A stretch of 64,000 nt of DNA from Hymenobacter psychrophilus (GCF_900107135.1 NZ_FNOV01000001.1:503385-567384), one strand, 5' to 3'. Shown: positions 41,406 through 50,444, numbered from the stretch's first letter. Notes: generated by a model not told the origin, from the sequence alone. Numbers and translations are program-made.

Positions 41406-42230
41406 ATGACCACTGATGTAACCCACGTTCTTATCGCCTACTGGGAGCGGTTTTTGTTTGTGCTGCCCAAGCTGCTGATTGCTCTGGTGCTGCTGGCGGT
41501 GGGCCTGTTCGTTGCCGGCCGGCTCAGCACCCTGCTCAGCCACCGCCTGCACCGCCGTTCCGCCGACCCACTGCTGGCCGATTTCCTCACCCAGATAAGC
41601 AAGTGGGCGCTGGCCCTGATTGCCTTTTTGATAGCCCTCAACGTGCTGGGGTTTACGGGCGTGGTGGGCAGTTTGCTGGGCGCGGCGGGCGTGTCGGCTT
41701 TTATTGTGGGCTTTGCCTTCAAGGATATTGCCGAGAACTTCCTGGCCGGCGTTATTCTGGCCTTCAACCGGCCGTTTCATATTGATGATACAGTGCAGGT
41801 AAACGACCTCGTGGGCCATGTAGTGGCCCTCAACCTGCGCACCACGCTTATGCGCACCTTCGATGGCAAGCACATATTTGTGCCCAACTCCATGGTGCTC
41901 AAGCAGCCGCTCACCAACTACACCCGCGACGGCGACCTGCGCTCCGACTTCCTGCTGACCGTGGAACTGGGCGCCGACGGCACGCCCGACGATGCCAGCC
42001 GCATCATCATCAGCTACCTGCAAACCGTGCTTGAGGTGCAGACCGACGCCAAATCGCCCTACGTGAACCTGGAAAAGGCCGCCGCCACTACCGTCGACCT
42101 GCGGGTGTACTTCTGGGGCGACTCGGAGGACTACCGCCGGGGCGTACTGCAGCTCAAAAGCCGCCTGATGCAGGAGGTGAAGCAGGAACTTGTCGGGGCC
42201 GGTTTCAGCGTGCCGGCGCTGGCGGGATAA
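41406..42230 (+). CDS. Small-conductance mechanosensitive channel (MscS family)
   Basis: A 274-residue channel. Two or three N-terminal membrane helices are followed by the pore helix (LLGAAGVSAFIVGFAFKDIA) and the beta-domain NRPFHIDDTVQV, the MscS signature. The C-terminal soluble vestibule is complete. It opens on membrane tension to release solutes in hypo-osmotic shock. It lies upstream of a ClC gene on the same strand, 91 bases apart, so the two may serve ion and osmotic balance together. I chose the ATG at 41406. Confidence 0.93.
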   Translation: MTTDVTHVLIAYWERFLFVLPKLLIALVLLAVGLFVAGRLSTLLSHRLHRRSADPLLADFLTQISKWALALIAFLIALNVLGFTGVVGSLLGAAGVSAFIVGFAFKDIAENFLAGVILAFNRPFHIDDTVQVNDLVGHVVALNLRTTLMRTFDGKHIFVPNSMVLKQPLTNYTRDGDLRSDFLLTVELGADGTPDDASRIIISYLQTVLEVQTDAKSPYVNLEKAAATTVDLRVYFWGDSEDYRRGVLQLKSRLMQEVKQELVGAGFSVPALAG

Positions 42231-42320
42231 CTTACTGCGGCCCGAATACGCGAACCGAGCGCGCTTTTCGTTAGGTTGCAGGTTCCTGCCCGCCGGGCCG
42301 TTCCGCGGCCCTCGCTGCCT

Positions 42321-44108
42321 ATGCCCCAGAACTCCATTCATCGGCTGTTGCTGCCGCTCCTGCTCTGGCGGGTGCGCCACATCGGCGACCGGGCCTACCT
42401 GATTCTGGTCAGCATCCTGATTGGCTTGCTGGCGGGGCTAGCGGCGGTGGTGCTCAAAACGCTGGTGCACGATTCGCAAGGCCTGCTCAATGCCTGGGTG
42501 CCCAGCCAGTACCAGGTGTTCAGCAGCTCTCTCTATCCCATCATCGGCATTGCCCTCACGGTACTATTCACGCGTTATTTCCTGGGCGGCGACCTGGGCC
42601 GGGGTATCGGGCCGGTGATTTACAATGTGGCCCGTCAGGGCAGCATCGTGCCGCGCAGCAAGCTGTATTCGCAGCTGGTATCGTCGTTTCTGACGGTTAC
42701 GTTTGGGGGCTCGGCGGGCCTGGAGGCGCCCATTTCGGTTACCGGCGCGGCCATTGGCTCCAATGCCAGCCGGGTGTTGCGCATCGGGCGGCGGCAGCGG
42801 CGGCTGCTCACGGGCTGCGGGGCGGCCGCGGGTATTGCGGCCATCTTCAACTCGCCCATCGCGGGGGTGCTGTTCGCCGTCGAAGTCCTGCTTTCCGAGC
42901 TGTCGGCAGCTTATTTCGTGCCTTTGCTCATTTCCTCGGCCACGGCTACGGTCGTATCGAAGGCGCTGTACGCGGGCCAGCCCTTCGTGCTCATCACCAC
43001 CGGCTGGCCCGTCGATGCCGTGCCGCTGTACCTGATGCTGGCCTTGTTTACGGCTTTACTGTCGGTTTACATGATTCGGGTGTACTTCTGGGCCGACCGG
43101 CAGTTCAGCTACTTTCCCGGCGTTTTCTGGAAGGTAGTGCTGGGCGGTTTGGCCCTGGGCAGCCTGGTTTTCCTGTTCCCGCCGCTTTATGGCGAAGGCT
43201 ACAACATCGTACAGCTACTGCTGGGCGGCCACTCCGAGCAGCTCGTCAACGGCTCGCTCTTCGATGTTTTCAGCGACCAAAGTGCCTGGCTGGTGCTGCT
43301 GGTAGCGGCGGGCAGTATGCTGCTGAAAGTGGTGGCCACTACCATCACCATCGGCTCGGGCGGCAACGGCGGCATGTTCGGCTCGTCGCTGTTTGCCGGG
43401 GCGCTGTGCGGCTTCATCTTCGCCCGCCTCATCAATTTGAGTGGCCTGTACCCGATTTCGGAAGTCCACTTTATTGTGCTGGGCATGGCTGGCACGCTGG
43501 CCGGGGTGGTGCACGCCCCGCTCACGGCCATCTTCCTGATTGCCGAAATAACCGGCGGCTACGCCTTGTTTGTGCCCCTGATGGTGGTTACGTCGGGCTC
43601 TTACCTCATTACGCGCTACTTCGAGCCTTACTCCGTGTACACCCGTAAGCTGGTGCAGAAGGGCGTGTACGTCAACCACGACCGTGACCGGAGCTTGCTG
43701 GCCTTGCTCGACGTAACCAGCCTGCTGGAAACCGATTTCCAGCCCGTATGCCCCGACGATACGCTGGGCGAGCTGGTGCACACCTTCCGCCACGCCTCGC
43801 GCAACCTGTTTCCGGTGGTTGATGATACCACCGGCCGGCTGCTGGGCGTAGTCAGCCTCGATGCCGTGCGCCACGCCCTCTTCGACGACGCCCACTACAC
43901 TACCACCCGCGTGCGCGACCTGATGGATGAGCCCCTGGCCATTGTCCGTCCCGACGACACGCTGCTCGATACCCTGCGCTGCATGGAGCAACTCGACGCC
44001 TGGGCCCTGCCCGTGCTCGACGCCAACGACCGTTACCTGGGCTTCCTGCTGAAATCCACCATCCTGGCCAACTACCGTCGCCAGCTGCTCAAAGACAGCG
44101 GGGATTAG
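42321..44108 (+). CDS. ClC chloride channel/antiporter with tandem CBS domains
   Basis: A 595-residue membrane protein. The ClC selectivity motif is GSAGLEAP (residues 130-137). The gating glutamate E135 is present, which favours H+/Cl- exchange over a simple channel, although GLEAP departs from the usual GREGP. The second motif region is GSGGNGGMFGSS. After ten or more membrane segments, two CBS domains (about residues 470-590) can sense nucleotides. I chose the ATG at 42321. It follows the MscS gene and ends close to a repeat region. Confidence 0.92.
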   Translation: MPQNSIHRLLLPLLLWRVRHIGDRAYLILVSILIGLLAGLAAVVLKTLVHDSQGLLNAWVPSQYQVFSSSLYPIIGIALTVLFTRYFLGGDLGRGIGPVIYNVARQGSIVPRSKLYSQLVSSFLTVTFGGSAGLEAPISVTGAAIGSNASRVLRIGRRQRRLLTGCGAAAGIAAIFNSPIAGVLFAVEVLLSELSAAYFVPLLISSATATVVSKALYAGQPFVLITTGWPVDAVPLYLMLALFTALLSVYMIRVYFWADRQFSYFPGVFWKVVLGGLALGSLVFLFPPLYGEGYNIVQLLLGGHSEQLVNGSLFDVFSDQSAWLVLLVAAGSMLLKVVATTITIGSGGNGGMFGSSLFAGALCGFIFARLINLSGLYPISEVHFIVLGMAGTLAGVVHAPLTAIFLIAEITGGYALFVPLMVVTSGSYLITRYFEPYSVYTRKLVQKGVYVNHDRDRSLLALLDVTSLLETDFQPVCPDDTLGELVHTFRHASRNLFPVVDDTTGRLLGVVSLDAVRHALFDDAHYTTTRVRDLMDEPLAIVRPDDTLLDTLRCMEQLDAWALPVLDANDRYLGFLLKSTILANYRRQLLKDSGD

Positions 44109-44115
44109 GGTTTTT

Positions 44116-44352
44116 GAGCTGTTAGCCATTGGCTGTTAGCTGTTAGCGCTGTTCTGGTTACCAGTCCTTTTTTAGGTCGCCGCGGCTGGTTTTTCTGATA
44201 AAAAGCCAGCCGCTTAGCATGTGGTAGCGTTTCGACGGTGCATCCAAGGCGCCGTGGTCGTACCTTGCAGCTTTCCTGTGTCGGCTGCTTAGCTTATACC
44301 CGGTTGCTTTAAGCACGAAAGCTAACAGCCAGCAGCTAACGGCTAATAGCTC
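44116..44352. repeat. Inverted 32-bp repeats flanking the spacer before rnhA
   Basis: Left arm 44116-44147 and right arm 44321-44352 are reverse complements at 27 of 32 positions and are built of GCTGTTAGC-type units (GAGCTGTTAGCC in the left arm). Between them (44182-44213) lies a hairpin with GCGGCTGG arms. The right arm ends 7 bases before the TTG start of the RNase HI gene. Confidence 0.8.
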
Positions 44353-44359
44353 CAAAGAA

Positions 44360-44815
44360 TTGATTTACCTGTTTACCGACGGCTCCTCGCGGGGCAACCC
44401 CGGGCCGGGCGGCTACGGCGCCCTGTTGCGCTTTGGCGCCCACGAAAAGGAACTTACCGAGGGCTTCCGCCTGACCACTAACAACCGCATGGAGCTGCTG
44501 GCCGTGATTGTGGGCCTCGAAAGCGTCAACCGCCCCGAACTACCCATTACGGTGGTCACCGATTCGCGTTACGTGGTAGATTCGGTGGAGAAAAAGTGGG
44601 TGTTCGGCTGGGCGGCCAAGGCCGACTTCGGCAAGAAGGCCAACGAGGATTTATGGCGCCGCTTCATCAAAATATATAAGCAGCGCACGGTGCAGTTCCG
44701 CTGGGTGCGCGGCCACAACGGCCACCCCGAAAACGAGCGGTGCGACCAGCTGGCCGTGCGCAGCGCCACCCGCGGCCCCCTGCTGATTGACGCCGGCTAC
44801 GAAGCGCTGGGGTAG
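44360..44815 (+). CDS. rnhA: Ribonuclease HI
   Basis: A 151-residue endonuclease that cuts the RNA strand of RNA-DNA hybrids. Catalytic residues are D7 (FTDGS), E45 (NNRMELLA), D68 (VVTDSRYV), H119 and D129 (RGHNGHPENERCDQLA). The length matches the family. No ATG precedes the conserved start, so I take the TTG at 44360 (MIYLFTDGSSRGNPGPGGYG). The upstream region is occupied by an inverted repeat, which leaves little room for regulatory sequence. Confidence 0.94.
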   Translation: MIYLFTDGSSRGNPGPGGYGALLRFGAHEKELTEGFRLTTNNRMELLAVIVGLESVNRPELPITVVTDSRYVVDSVEKKWVFGWAAKADFGKKANEDLWRRFIKIYKQRTVQFRWVRGHNGHPENERCDQLAVRSATRGPLLIDAGYEALG

Positions 44816-44834
44816 TGATTAGTGATTAGTGAGG

Positions 44835-44942
44835 AGAACGTCATTCTGAGCGTAGCCGAAGAATTTCGCGTGCCAGAGCAACCCTGCTATCCGAAGCTCC
44901 CATTGCACGCGAGATGCTTCGCGCTGCTCGGCATGACGTTCT
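44835..44942. repeat. Imperfect inverted repeat, AGAACGTCAT...ATGACGTTCT
   Basis: The 108-base element starts AGAACGTCAT and ends ATGACGTTCT, with diverged inner arms (left arm AGCGTAGCCGAAGAATTTCG). It lies between rnhA and trmN6 and could be read as an N-terminal extension of trmN6, which I reject. Confidence 0.82.
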
Positions 44943-44956
44943 TTTCATTCCTGGCA

Positions 44957-44993
44957 ACCGGCAACTCATCACCGGCAACTCATCACCGGCAAC
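44957..44993. repeat. Short tandem repeat next to the trmN6 start
   Basis: A 14-bp unit, ACCGGCAACTCATC, is repeated 2.6 times without change and ends 8 bases before the ATG at 45002. The end of the neighbouring inverted repeat is 14 bases upstream. Confidence 0.75.
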
Positions 44994-45001
44994 AGAGAAA
45001 A

Positions 45002-45724
45002 ATGGCCAACTCCTACTTTCAGTTCAAGCAGTTCCGCATCGAGCAGGGGGCGTGCGCCATGAAGGTGTGCACCGATGCCTGCGTGCTGGGCGCCGTGGCG
45101 GCCGTAACAGGCGCGGCGCGGATACTGGACATCGGTACCGGCACCGGCCTGCTGGCCCTGATGGCGGCCCAGCGCAACCCCACAGCCACCATCGAAGCCG
45201 TGGAGCTGGACGCGGCGGCGGCAACCCAGGCGGCGGCCAACTTCGGGGCCAGCCCCTGGGCCGCCCGGCTGCGGCTGCACGCGCTGCCGCTGGCGCAGCT
45301 GGCCGCAGCCCACCCGCAGCCCTTCGACCACATCATCTGTAACCCGCCCTTTTTCCGCCATGCCCTCCGCTCGCCCGACGCCCGGCGCACCAGCGCCCGC
45401 CACGCCGCCGACGACACGCTGAGCTTCGCCGAGCTGGCCCGCTTCGCCACCAACTTCCTGACGCCCGCCGGCCGCCTCAGTGTGTTGTTGCCCCCACCCG
45501 AGATGCACGAATTTGAGCGCGAGGCCGCCACCGCGGGCCTGTTCCCGGCAACCCGGCTGGTGCTGCGCCACCGCGCTACCAGCAAACCACTACGCCACAT
45601 CGTGGAGTTCGGCCGGCGGTCTGGCGTGCCCGAAGAGCAGGAGCTACCCCTGCACGAGCCGGATTCGGAAGCATACACCGCCTGGTTTCAGGCGCGGCTG
45701 GGGCCATTTTATCTGGCCTTGTAG
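45002..45724 (+). CDS. trmN6: tRNA1(Val) (adenine37-N6)-methyltransferase
   Basis: A 240-residue SAM-dependent RNA methyltransferase of the TrmN6/YfiC family. The SAM site is ILDIGTGTGLLALM, the catalytic NPPFF is at residues 114-118 (HIICNPPFFRHALRSPD), and the N-terminal QFKQFRIEQGACAMKVCTD is diagnostic. It methylates adenine 37 in tRNA(Val). I chose the ATG at 45002; the open frame continues upstream only because it runs through the inverted repeat at 44835-44942 and the tandem repeat. It is convergent with the ABC ATPase gene. Confidence 0.92.
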   Translation: MANSYFQFKQFRIEQGACAMKVCTDACVLGAVAAVTGAARILDIGTGTGLLALMAAQRNPTATIEAVELDAAAATQAAANFGASPWAARLRLHALPLAQLAAAHPQPFDHIICNPPFFRHALRSPDARRTSARHAADDTLSFAELARFATNFLTPAGRLSVLLPPPEMHEFEREAATAGLFPATRLVLRHRATSKPLRHIVEFGRRSGVPEEQELPLHEPDSEAYTAWFQARLGPFYLAL

Positions 45725-45767
45725 CTCGGTTGGCGTACCGTTGGCGGCCAAGATGATACGGGTTTAC

Positions 45768-46469
45768 TTAACTCAGCGGGAGCAGCGTGGCCAGCGCCGC
45801 CAGCTTCTGCTGATGAAGCTGGCCGAGCAGGTCGGTGGGCAGGCGCGCGAAGTCAGCAGCGGGGTAATGGCGCAGTACCCGGCCCTCGGCGAGCACCGTA
45901 ATTTCGTCGCATACCTCCGTGAGCGAGCCCAACAGATGCGAAGTCAGCAGGATGCCGGTGCCCTGCTGCCGCAAGCGGCGCAGCACTTCCATCAGCAGCA
46001 GGTTGGCGCTCAGGTCGAGGCCGTTAAAGGGTTCGTCGAGGATGAGGTAGCGGAAATTCTGCACCAGCAGTGCCAATAGGGCCAGCTTTTTCTTCATACC
46101 GGCCGAGTAGTCTTCGGCATATTGGTCGAGCGGCAGCTCCAGCAGCTCGTTCCAGCCCGTAAGGCTCGGTACCGGCCGGCCGCGGGCCTGCAGGCAGAAT
46201 TCCACGTACTCGCGGCCGGTAATGCGCGGGTAGAAATAGGGTTCGTAGGGCAGCAGGCCGGTACTCGCGCGAATACCCCGGCCGCCGGTTTCGCGCACGA
46301 TGCCGCGGTAGTCGGCATGCAGGCCGTAGAGGCAGTGCAGCAGCGTGGTTTTACCCGCCCCGTTGGCCCCTACCAGCCCATGCAGCGTGCCCGGCCGCAC
46401 CGCCAAATCAACATGGTGCAAAACGATGTGCGGGCCAAAATTCTTGCCCAGGCCTTCAATCAGTAGCAT
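45768..46469 (-). CDS. ABC transporter ATP-binding protein
   Basis: A 233-residue ABC ATPase. Walker A is GANGAGKT (residues 34-41), the signature is YSAGMKKKL, Walker B is YLILDEPFNGLDL, and the switch histidine is in LLTSHLL. Sequence features fit ATPases with ABC-2-type permeases. The gene for a probable membrane partner lies upstream (46647-47594) on the same strand, separated by 177 bases that include a nine-copy 9-bp tandem repeat. The repeat starts 19 bases before the ATG. The upstream frame is open through the repeat but has no ATG, so I keep the start at 46469. Confidence 0.92.
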   Translation of the reverse strand: MLLIEGLGKNFGPHIVLHHVDLAVRPGTLHGLVGANGAGKTTLLHCLYGLHADYRGIVRETGGRGIRASTGLLPYEPYFYPRITGREYVEFCLQARGRPVPSLTGWNELLELPLDQYAEDYSAGMKKKLALLALLVQNFRYLILDEPFNGLDLSANLLLMEVLRRLRQQGTGILLTSHLLGSLTEVCDEITVLAEGRVLRHYPAADFARLPTDLLGQLHQQKLAALATLLPLS

Positions 46470-46487
46470 ACTCCGGTTGTCTGGTTG

Positions 46488-46568
46488 TTGCAGCTGTTGC
46501 AGCTGTTGCAGCTGTTGCAGCTGTTGCAGCTGTTGCAGCTGTTGCAGCTGTTGCAGCTGTTGCAGCTG
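46488..46568. repeat. 9-bp tandem repeat, nine perfect copies
   Basis: TTGCAGCTG is repeated nine times without any change (81 bases), 19 bases upstream of the ABC ATPase start codon. It is in frame with that gene on the minus strand. The unit contains the palindrome CAGCTG. Confidence 0.97.
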
Positions 46569-46646
46569 TTTAGAAAGTAATCAGCTTCGTTGGCAGGTGC
46601 TTATTGCACAGCCTAACCACTGGCAATTAAATACGGATACCTGAAT

Positions 46647-47594
46647 TCATTCCCTTCGGTACTGTTCCAACCGGCTACGGCTTTTCAGCAGCAGACCCAG
46701 AAAGCAAGCCAGCAGTAGCGCCAGATAGGCCGGGTTGCTGCCCAGCACCGACAGGCCCACCACCACGGCCCCGGCCTGGGTAAGGCGACCCAGCGTAGCG
46801 TGCGGGTAGAAGGCGTATTTGGCCAGCACAACCATCGTCAGGACCATGGTGCACCAGCCCAGCACCAGTGCCGTGCCACCGGCCCCGGCTGGCCCCAGGG
46901 CCAGCACCGCCGCCAGCGGAGCCACCGTAAGGCCAAAATACAGCAGTGCCCACCCCACCCGCTGCCGTAGCCACGCGCCCGGCGTGCGCAAGGCCGGCAG
47001 CAGCCAGCTCCAGGGCTCGGCCGGACCGTAGGTTTCCAGCATGAGCAGCAGCCAAACCAGTATAGCCAGCGCCGGGCCAGTGCTGTTGGCGCGGGTAGCA
47101 GCGGCCGCCGCCAGCAGCGCCAGCCACACCAGCCCCAAGGCGGGCCAACGCCCCACGCTCACCCACTCGAAAGCCACGCTCCGAAACCACATTGGCCGCC
47201 GCACTCGGCTGGCCGGTGCAGCCGCAGCTGGCACCAGCGCCACCGCCGCCGCGCCGGCCACCGTCAGCAGGGCGGGCCCAACACGGCCCCAGCCCAGCAG
47301 CGCCAGCGCCACCGGCAGGCTACCCAAGGCATATTCCACGGCCAGCCAACCCCGGAAATCGGGCGCGGCCAGGTGCAGAAATGCTAAATCGGCGCGGCGG
47401 CGGTGCAGGCTGCGCGTAAAAAGTGCCACCGCCAATGGTACGGCCCAGGCTAACTGGGGGTGCGTAGCAGCCGTGAACAGCGCCCGAGCCACTGCCAGTA
47501 GCAGCAACGCCCCCAGCACCAGTAGCCGCCACCAGCCTAACTCGCCCAACTGCCGGCCCAGCAGCCGGGCCCGCAGACGCAGGTAATGTAGCAT
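46647..47594 (-). CDS. Multi-pass membrane protein, probable ABC permease partner
   Basis: A 315-residue hydrophobic protein with about eight predicted membrane segments (GALLLLAVARALF; LVWLALLAAAAAT; ALLYFGLTVAPLAAVLAL; AYLALLLACFLGLLL). No family motif is recognised. I infer a role as the permease partner of the ABC ATPase whose gene follows it. It overlaps no neighbour and lies 44 bases after the saccharopine-dehydrogenase-like stop. Confidence 0.75.
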   Translation of the reverse strand: MLHYLRLRARLLGRQLGELGWWRLLVLGALLLLAVARALFTAATHPQLAWAVPLAVALFTRSLHRRRADLAFLHLAAPDFRGWLAVEYALGSLPVALALLGWGRVGPALLTVAGAAAVALVPAAAAPASRVRRPMWFRSVAFEWVSVGRWPALGLVWLALLAAAAATRANSTGPALAILVWLLLMLETYGPAEPWSWLLPALRTPGAWLRQRVGWALLYFGLTVAPLAAVLALGPAGAGGTALVLGWCTMVLTMVVLAKYAFYPHATLGRLTQAGAVVVGLSVLGSNPAYLALLLACFLGLLLKSRSRLEQYRRE

Positions 47595-47638
47595 CGGGAA
47601 TTGAGTTGTCGGAACAACAACGTTTTTGGGCTGGGAGC

Positions 47639-49003
47639 TTATTGTGACGCGGCCAGTACGCCCTGCTCCTCCTCCACGAAGACGATGCCGTAATCCGCGG
47701 CCAGCTCATCCAGAATGGGTTCGTAGAGGTCGGGGTGCGTTGGGATGACGACGCCCCGCTGCCGAAGCTGCCCGGTGGCCAGCCGGCGCACGGCCATACC
47801 CAGCGGCAGGCCCACGGTTTTAGCCATGGCCGTGTGGGTGGCATCATCGCCCAGCACGACCACCGACGAGTTGCGGCCGTGACGGTGCCCGTCGAGTTCG
47901 AACTCGAACTGGTGCTGCATCACAATCATGTCGCGGTCGGTGGGTGCCAGGGCCCATTTTGCGGTGAGCAGCTTTTCGAGTAGCTGGGCCGGCGTAGCAT
48001 CGGCCTGGCCCACCGGCACAGCGTCAAACAGCCCCAGCCAGCTAAGCTGCTGCATTTCCACCGACTCGGGAGCCAGGCCCAGGTGGGCCGCAACGCGGGC
48101 AGGCAGCGGCTGGTTGGCGGTAGCCGGCAGCGGCAGGTAGGCAGCCACCAGCTCGGCCCAGGTCAGGTCGGCGGGGTTGCCCAGTTGCACGGCATCGTCG
48201 GTGAGACCCAGGCGCACCAGCTGCTGCCAGGCAGCGCAGTAGCCCGGCCGGCGCAGGGTGCCGCGCAGCATGGTGCGCACGTGTTCCAGGGCGTAGGGGG
48301 CGCGGTAGCTGAGCGAGTCGCGGTTGGCATACCCCTCAAACTCACCAAAACCGGGCACGGCCACAGTTTCGAGGCGCGCAAACAGTTGCTGGTACGGAAT
48401 GAAGCGCAGCCGGCCGGCTTCCAGGTACTTGGCCGTGCCCTGGCCCGCCAGCACCACGTTGCGCGGGTTCCAGGTGAACTTGTAGCGCCAAAGGTTGCCG
48501 GCCTCGGCTTCGGGCGCCAGTAGCCCGCCGCAGTACGATTTGAACGAGGTTACCCGTCCGCCCTGCTGCCGGATATCGGCCAGCACGCGCATGGCCGACA
48601 TATGGTCGAGGCCGGGGTCGAGGCCGCACTCCATGAGCAGCGTTGCGCCCGCCGCCTCGGCCGCCGGCCCCAGCGCCCGGATGTCGTCGCTCACGTAGCT
48701 GGCCGTGGCCAGGTGGCGCCCGTGCCGCACGCAGGCCCGCGCCACCGGCGCATGAAACAGGGCCGGCAGCATCGACACGACCACCTCGGCTTCGGCCACC
48801 AACTCATCCAGGCGGCTTTCGTTGTGCACATCAAATGGCACGGCGCGGGCGTAGGCGGCGTGGGCGGCCAGCACCGGCGCCAGGTGGGCCGGCTGCACAT
48901 CGGCCACGGTGAGCTGCCAGCCTTCCAGCGGGGCATAGCGCAACAGGTATTGAATGAGCGAGGAAGCCGAACGGCCGGCTCCGAGCAGCAGAATACGCGA
49001 CAT
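47639..49003 (-). CDS. Saccharopine dehydrogenase family protein
   Basis: A 454-residue Rossmann-fold protein. It starts MSRILLLGAGRSASSLIQYL, with NESRLDELVAEAEVVVSMLP and LLMECGLDPGLDHMSAMRVL typical of the saccharopine reductase/homospermidine synthase-like family, then the C-terminal substrate domain (MQHQFEFELDGHRHGRNSSV). In the lysine and carboxynorspermidine families these enzymes act as NAD(P)-dependent dehydrogenases. The exact substrate here is unknown. I chose the ATG at 49003, where the GxGxxG fold begins. Confidence 0.88.
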   Translation of the reverse strand: MSRILLLGAGRSASSLIQYLLRYAPLEGWQLTVADVQPAHLAPVLAAHAAYARAVPFDVHNESRLDELVAEAEVVVSMLPALFHAPVARACVRHGRHLATASYVSDDIRALGPAAEAAGATLLMECGLDPGLDHMSAMRVLADIRQQGGRVTSFKSYCGGLLAPEAEAGNLWRYKFTWNPRNVVLAGQGTAKYLEAGRLRFIPYQQLFARLETVAVPGFGEFEGYANRDSLSYRAPYALEHVRTMLRGTLRRPGYCAAWQQLVRLGLTDDAVQLGNPADLTWAELVAAYLPLPATANQPLPARVAAHLGLAPESVEMQQLSWLGLFDAVPVGQADATPAQLLEKLLTAKWALAPTDRDMIVMQHQFEFELDGHRHGRNSSVVVLGDDATHTAMAKTVGLPLGMAVRRLATGQLRQRGVVIPTHPDLYEPILDELAADYGIVFVEEEQGVLAASQ

Positions 49004-49173
49004 AAGCGGGTGAGTTGGGGAGTGGGTGGGGCGGCAAGATAGGGAATTGGGGCAGGAGTGAGTTGGTAAACACTCACCGTACCATGCATCCGTCATTCTC
49101 GCAAAAAACCGTACATTCGTCGCCCCTTTTCACTTTCCCGGGGCCGCTTGCGGTACCCGTTCCTTCGCCCCGC

Positions 49174-49668
49174 ATGGCCCACACCCTCAACCTGACCATC
49201 ACGGCCGACGTGCTGGCATCCGAAGCCGATTTGACGCCCGCCGAAGCCGCCACCTGGCAGGCCGCGCAGGCCGCCACCGCAACGTCTTACGCCCCCTACT
49301 CCCACTTCCAGGTAGGCGCGGCCCTGCTGCTCGACGACGGCACCGTGTTCGGAGGGTCTAACCAGGAAAATGCAGCCTATCCTTCGGGCCTGTGTGCCGA
49401 GCGTACAACGCTGTTCGGATTGGCCGTTTCCCAGCCCGAGCGACGCATTGTGGGTATGGCCGTGGCCGCCCGCCCCGCCGGGGGCGAGTTTGGTCCCGCC
49501 AACCCCTGCGGGGCCTGCCGCCAGGTTATGGCCGAATACGAGCAGCGCCAGCAGCAGTCTATTCCGCTGCTGCTGCCTGGCCCCGATGGCAGCATTTACC
49601 GCTTCCGTTCGCTCTCCGACCTGCTGCCCTTCGGCTTCAACGCCGACGATCTGCCGAAAGCGAAATAG
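49174..49668 (+). CDS. cdd: Cytidine deaminase
   Basis: A 164-residue homotetrameric-type cytidine deaminase. APYSHFQVGAALLLDDG, the zinc/catalytic GLCAERTTLF and PCGACRQVMAEY give all zinc ligands (Cys-Ala-Glu and PCxxC). It converts cytidine and deoxycytidine to uridine and deoxyuridine in pyrimidine salvage. The ATG at 49174 was chosen; the frame upstream overlaps the promoter side of the divergent saccharopine-dehydrogenase-like gene. An extra 15 residues at the C-terminus relative to short forms are consistent with the family. Confidence 0.92.
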   Translation: MAHTLNLTITADVLASEADLTPAEAATWQAAQAATATSYAPYSHFQVGAALLLDDGTVFGGSNQENAAYPSGLCAERTTLFGLAVSQPERRIVGMAVAARPAGGEFGPANPCGACRQVMAEYEQRQQQSIPLLLPGPDGSIYRFRSLSDLLPFGFNADDLPKAK

Positions 49669-49799
49669 GGCGCTGGTGAGTTGACGTTTTCGGGCCCTGT
49701 GCTGGCGGCCAAGGCGCTGATAACATTATTTGCACCACTACGGCCAACGGCTCCGTAAGTCCGGACGAACGTAAACGCACCATTTCACCACCTCACTTC

Positions 49800-50444
49800 A
49801 TGGAACACCAGCTTACGGTTGCGCGCACGGCCCGCTATCAGCAGTTGGGCGAGCTATCGACGGCTACGCGGCGGGTATGGTTCGTGGCGCATGGCTACGG
49901 GCAGTTGGCCGCTTACTTCGTACGGCACTTCGCCCATCTGGTAGCCGCCGACCCGCACCTGGTTGTTGTCGCGCCCGAGGGCCTGTCGCGGTTCTACCTC
50001 AACGGCACCGGCGGCCGCGTGGGCGCAACCTGGATGACCAAAGAAAACCGGCTGGCCGAAATAGACGACTATGTGGCCTACCTCAACCAGGTGGCTGCCA
50101 ACGTTCTGCCGCAGGCCGCGCCCCAGGTGGCCGTCACGGTACTGGGCTTCTCGCAGGGCGCGGCCACCGTCAGCCGCTGGCTGACCCGAGCCAATTTTCG
50201 GCCGGCACGGCTCATCCTCTGGGCCGGCGCCTTCCCACCCGACATGGACTTTTCGGTGGCTACCCTCCTGCTGCGCCAACTAACCGTAACACTCGTCTGC
50301 GGCACCGAAGATGAGTTTATCAAGGACGAGGACCTACTAAAGCAGCAGACATTTCTGCGCCGGCTGGGCGTAGAAGCCGACTTGGTTCGGTTCGCCGGCA
50401 CGCATACCCTGGAGCGGGAAACGCTGACTGCCCTGGCAATCTAG
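49800..50444 (+). CDS. Alpha/beta hydrolase, phospholipase/carboxylesterase-like
   Basis: A 214-residue esterase-fold protein. The nucleophile elbow is GFSQG (VTVLGFSQGAATVSRWL), the acid is expected near GTEDEFIKDE, and the histidine is in FAGTHTLE, matching the order of YpfH/carboxylesterase-2 proteins. It is cytoplasmic with no signal peptide. The TAG stop is fused to the AGAAC end of the adjacent repeat element. It is convergent with the SDR gene. Confidence 0.87.
   Translation: MEHQLTVARTARYQQLGELSTATRRVWFVAHGYGQLAAYFVRHFAHLVAADPHLVVVAPEGLSRFYLNGTGGRVGATWMTKENRLAEIDDYVAYLNQVAANVLPQAAPQVAVTVLGFSQGAATVSRWLTRANFRPARLILWAGAFPPDMDFSVATLLLRQLTVTLVCGTEDEFIKDEDLLKQQTFLRRLGVEADLVRFAGTHTLERETLTALAI

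Noticed and set aside
46470..46580. N-terminal extension of the ABC ATPase through the 9-bp tandem repeat (QLQ repeats)
   Set aside because: The frame is open but has no ATG. The conserved ATPase sequence begins at the ATG at 46469, so the repeat is more likely untranslated.
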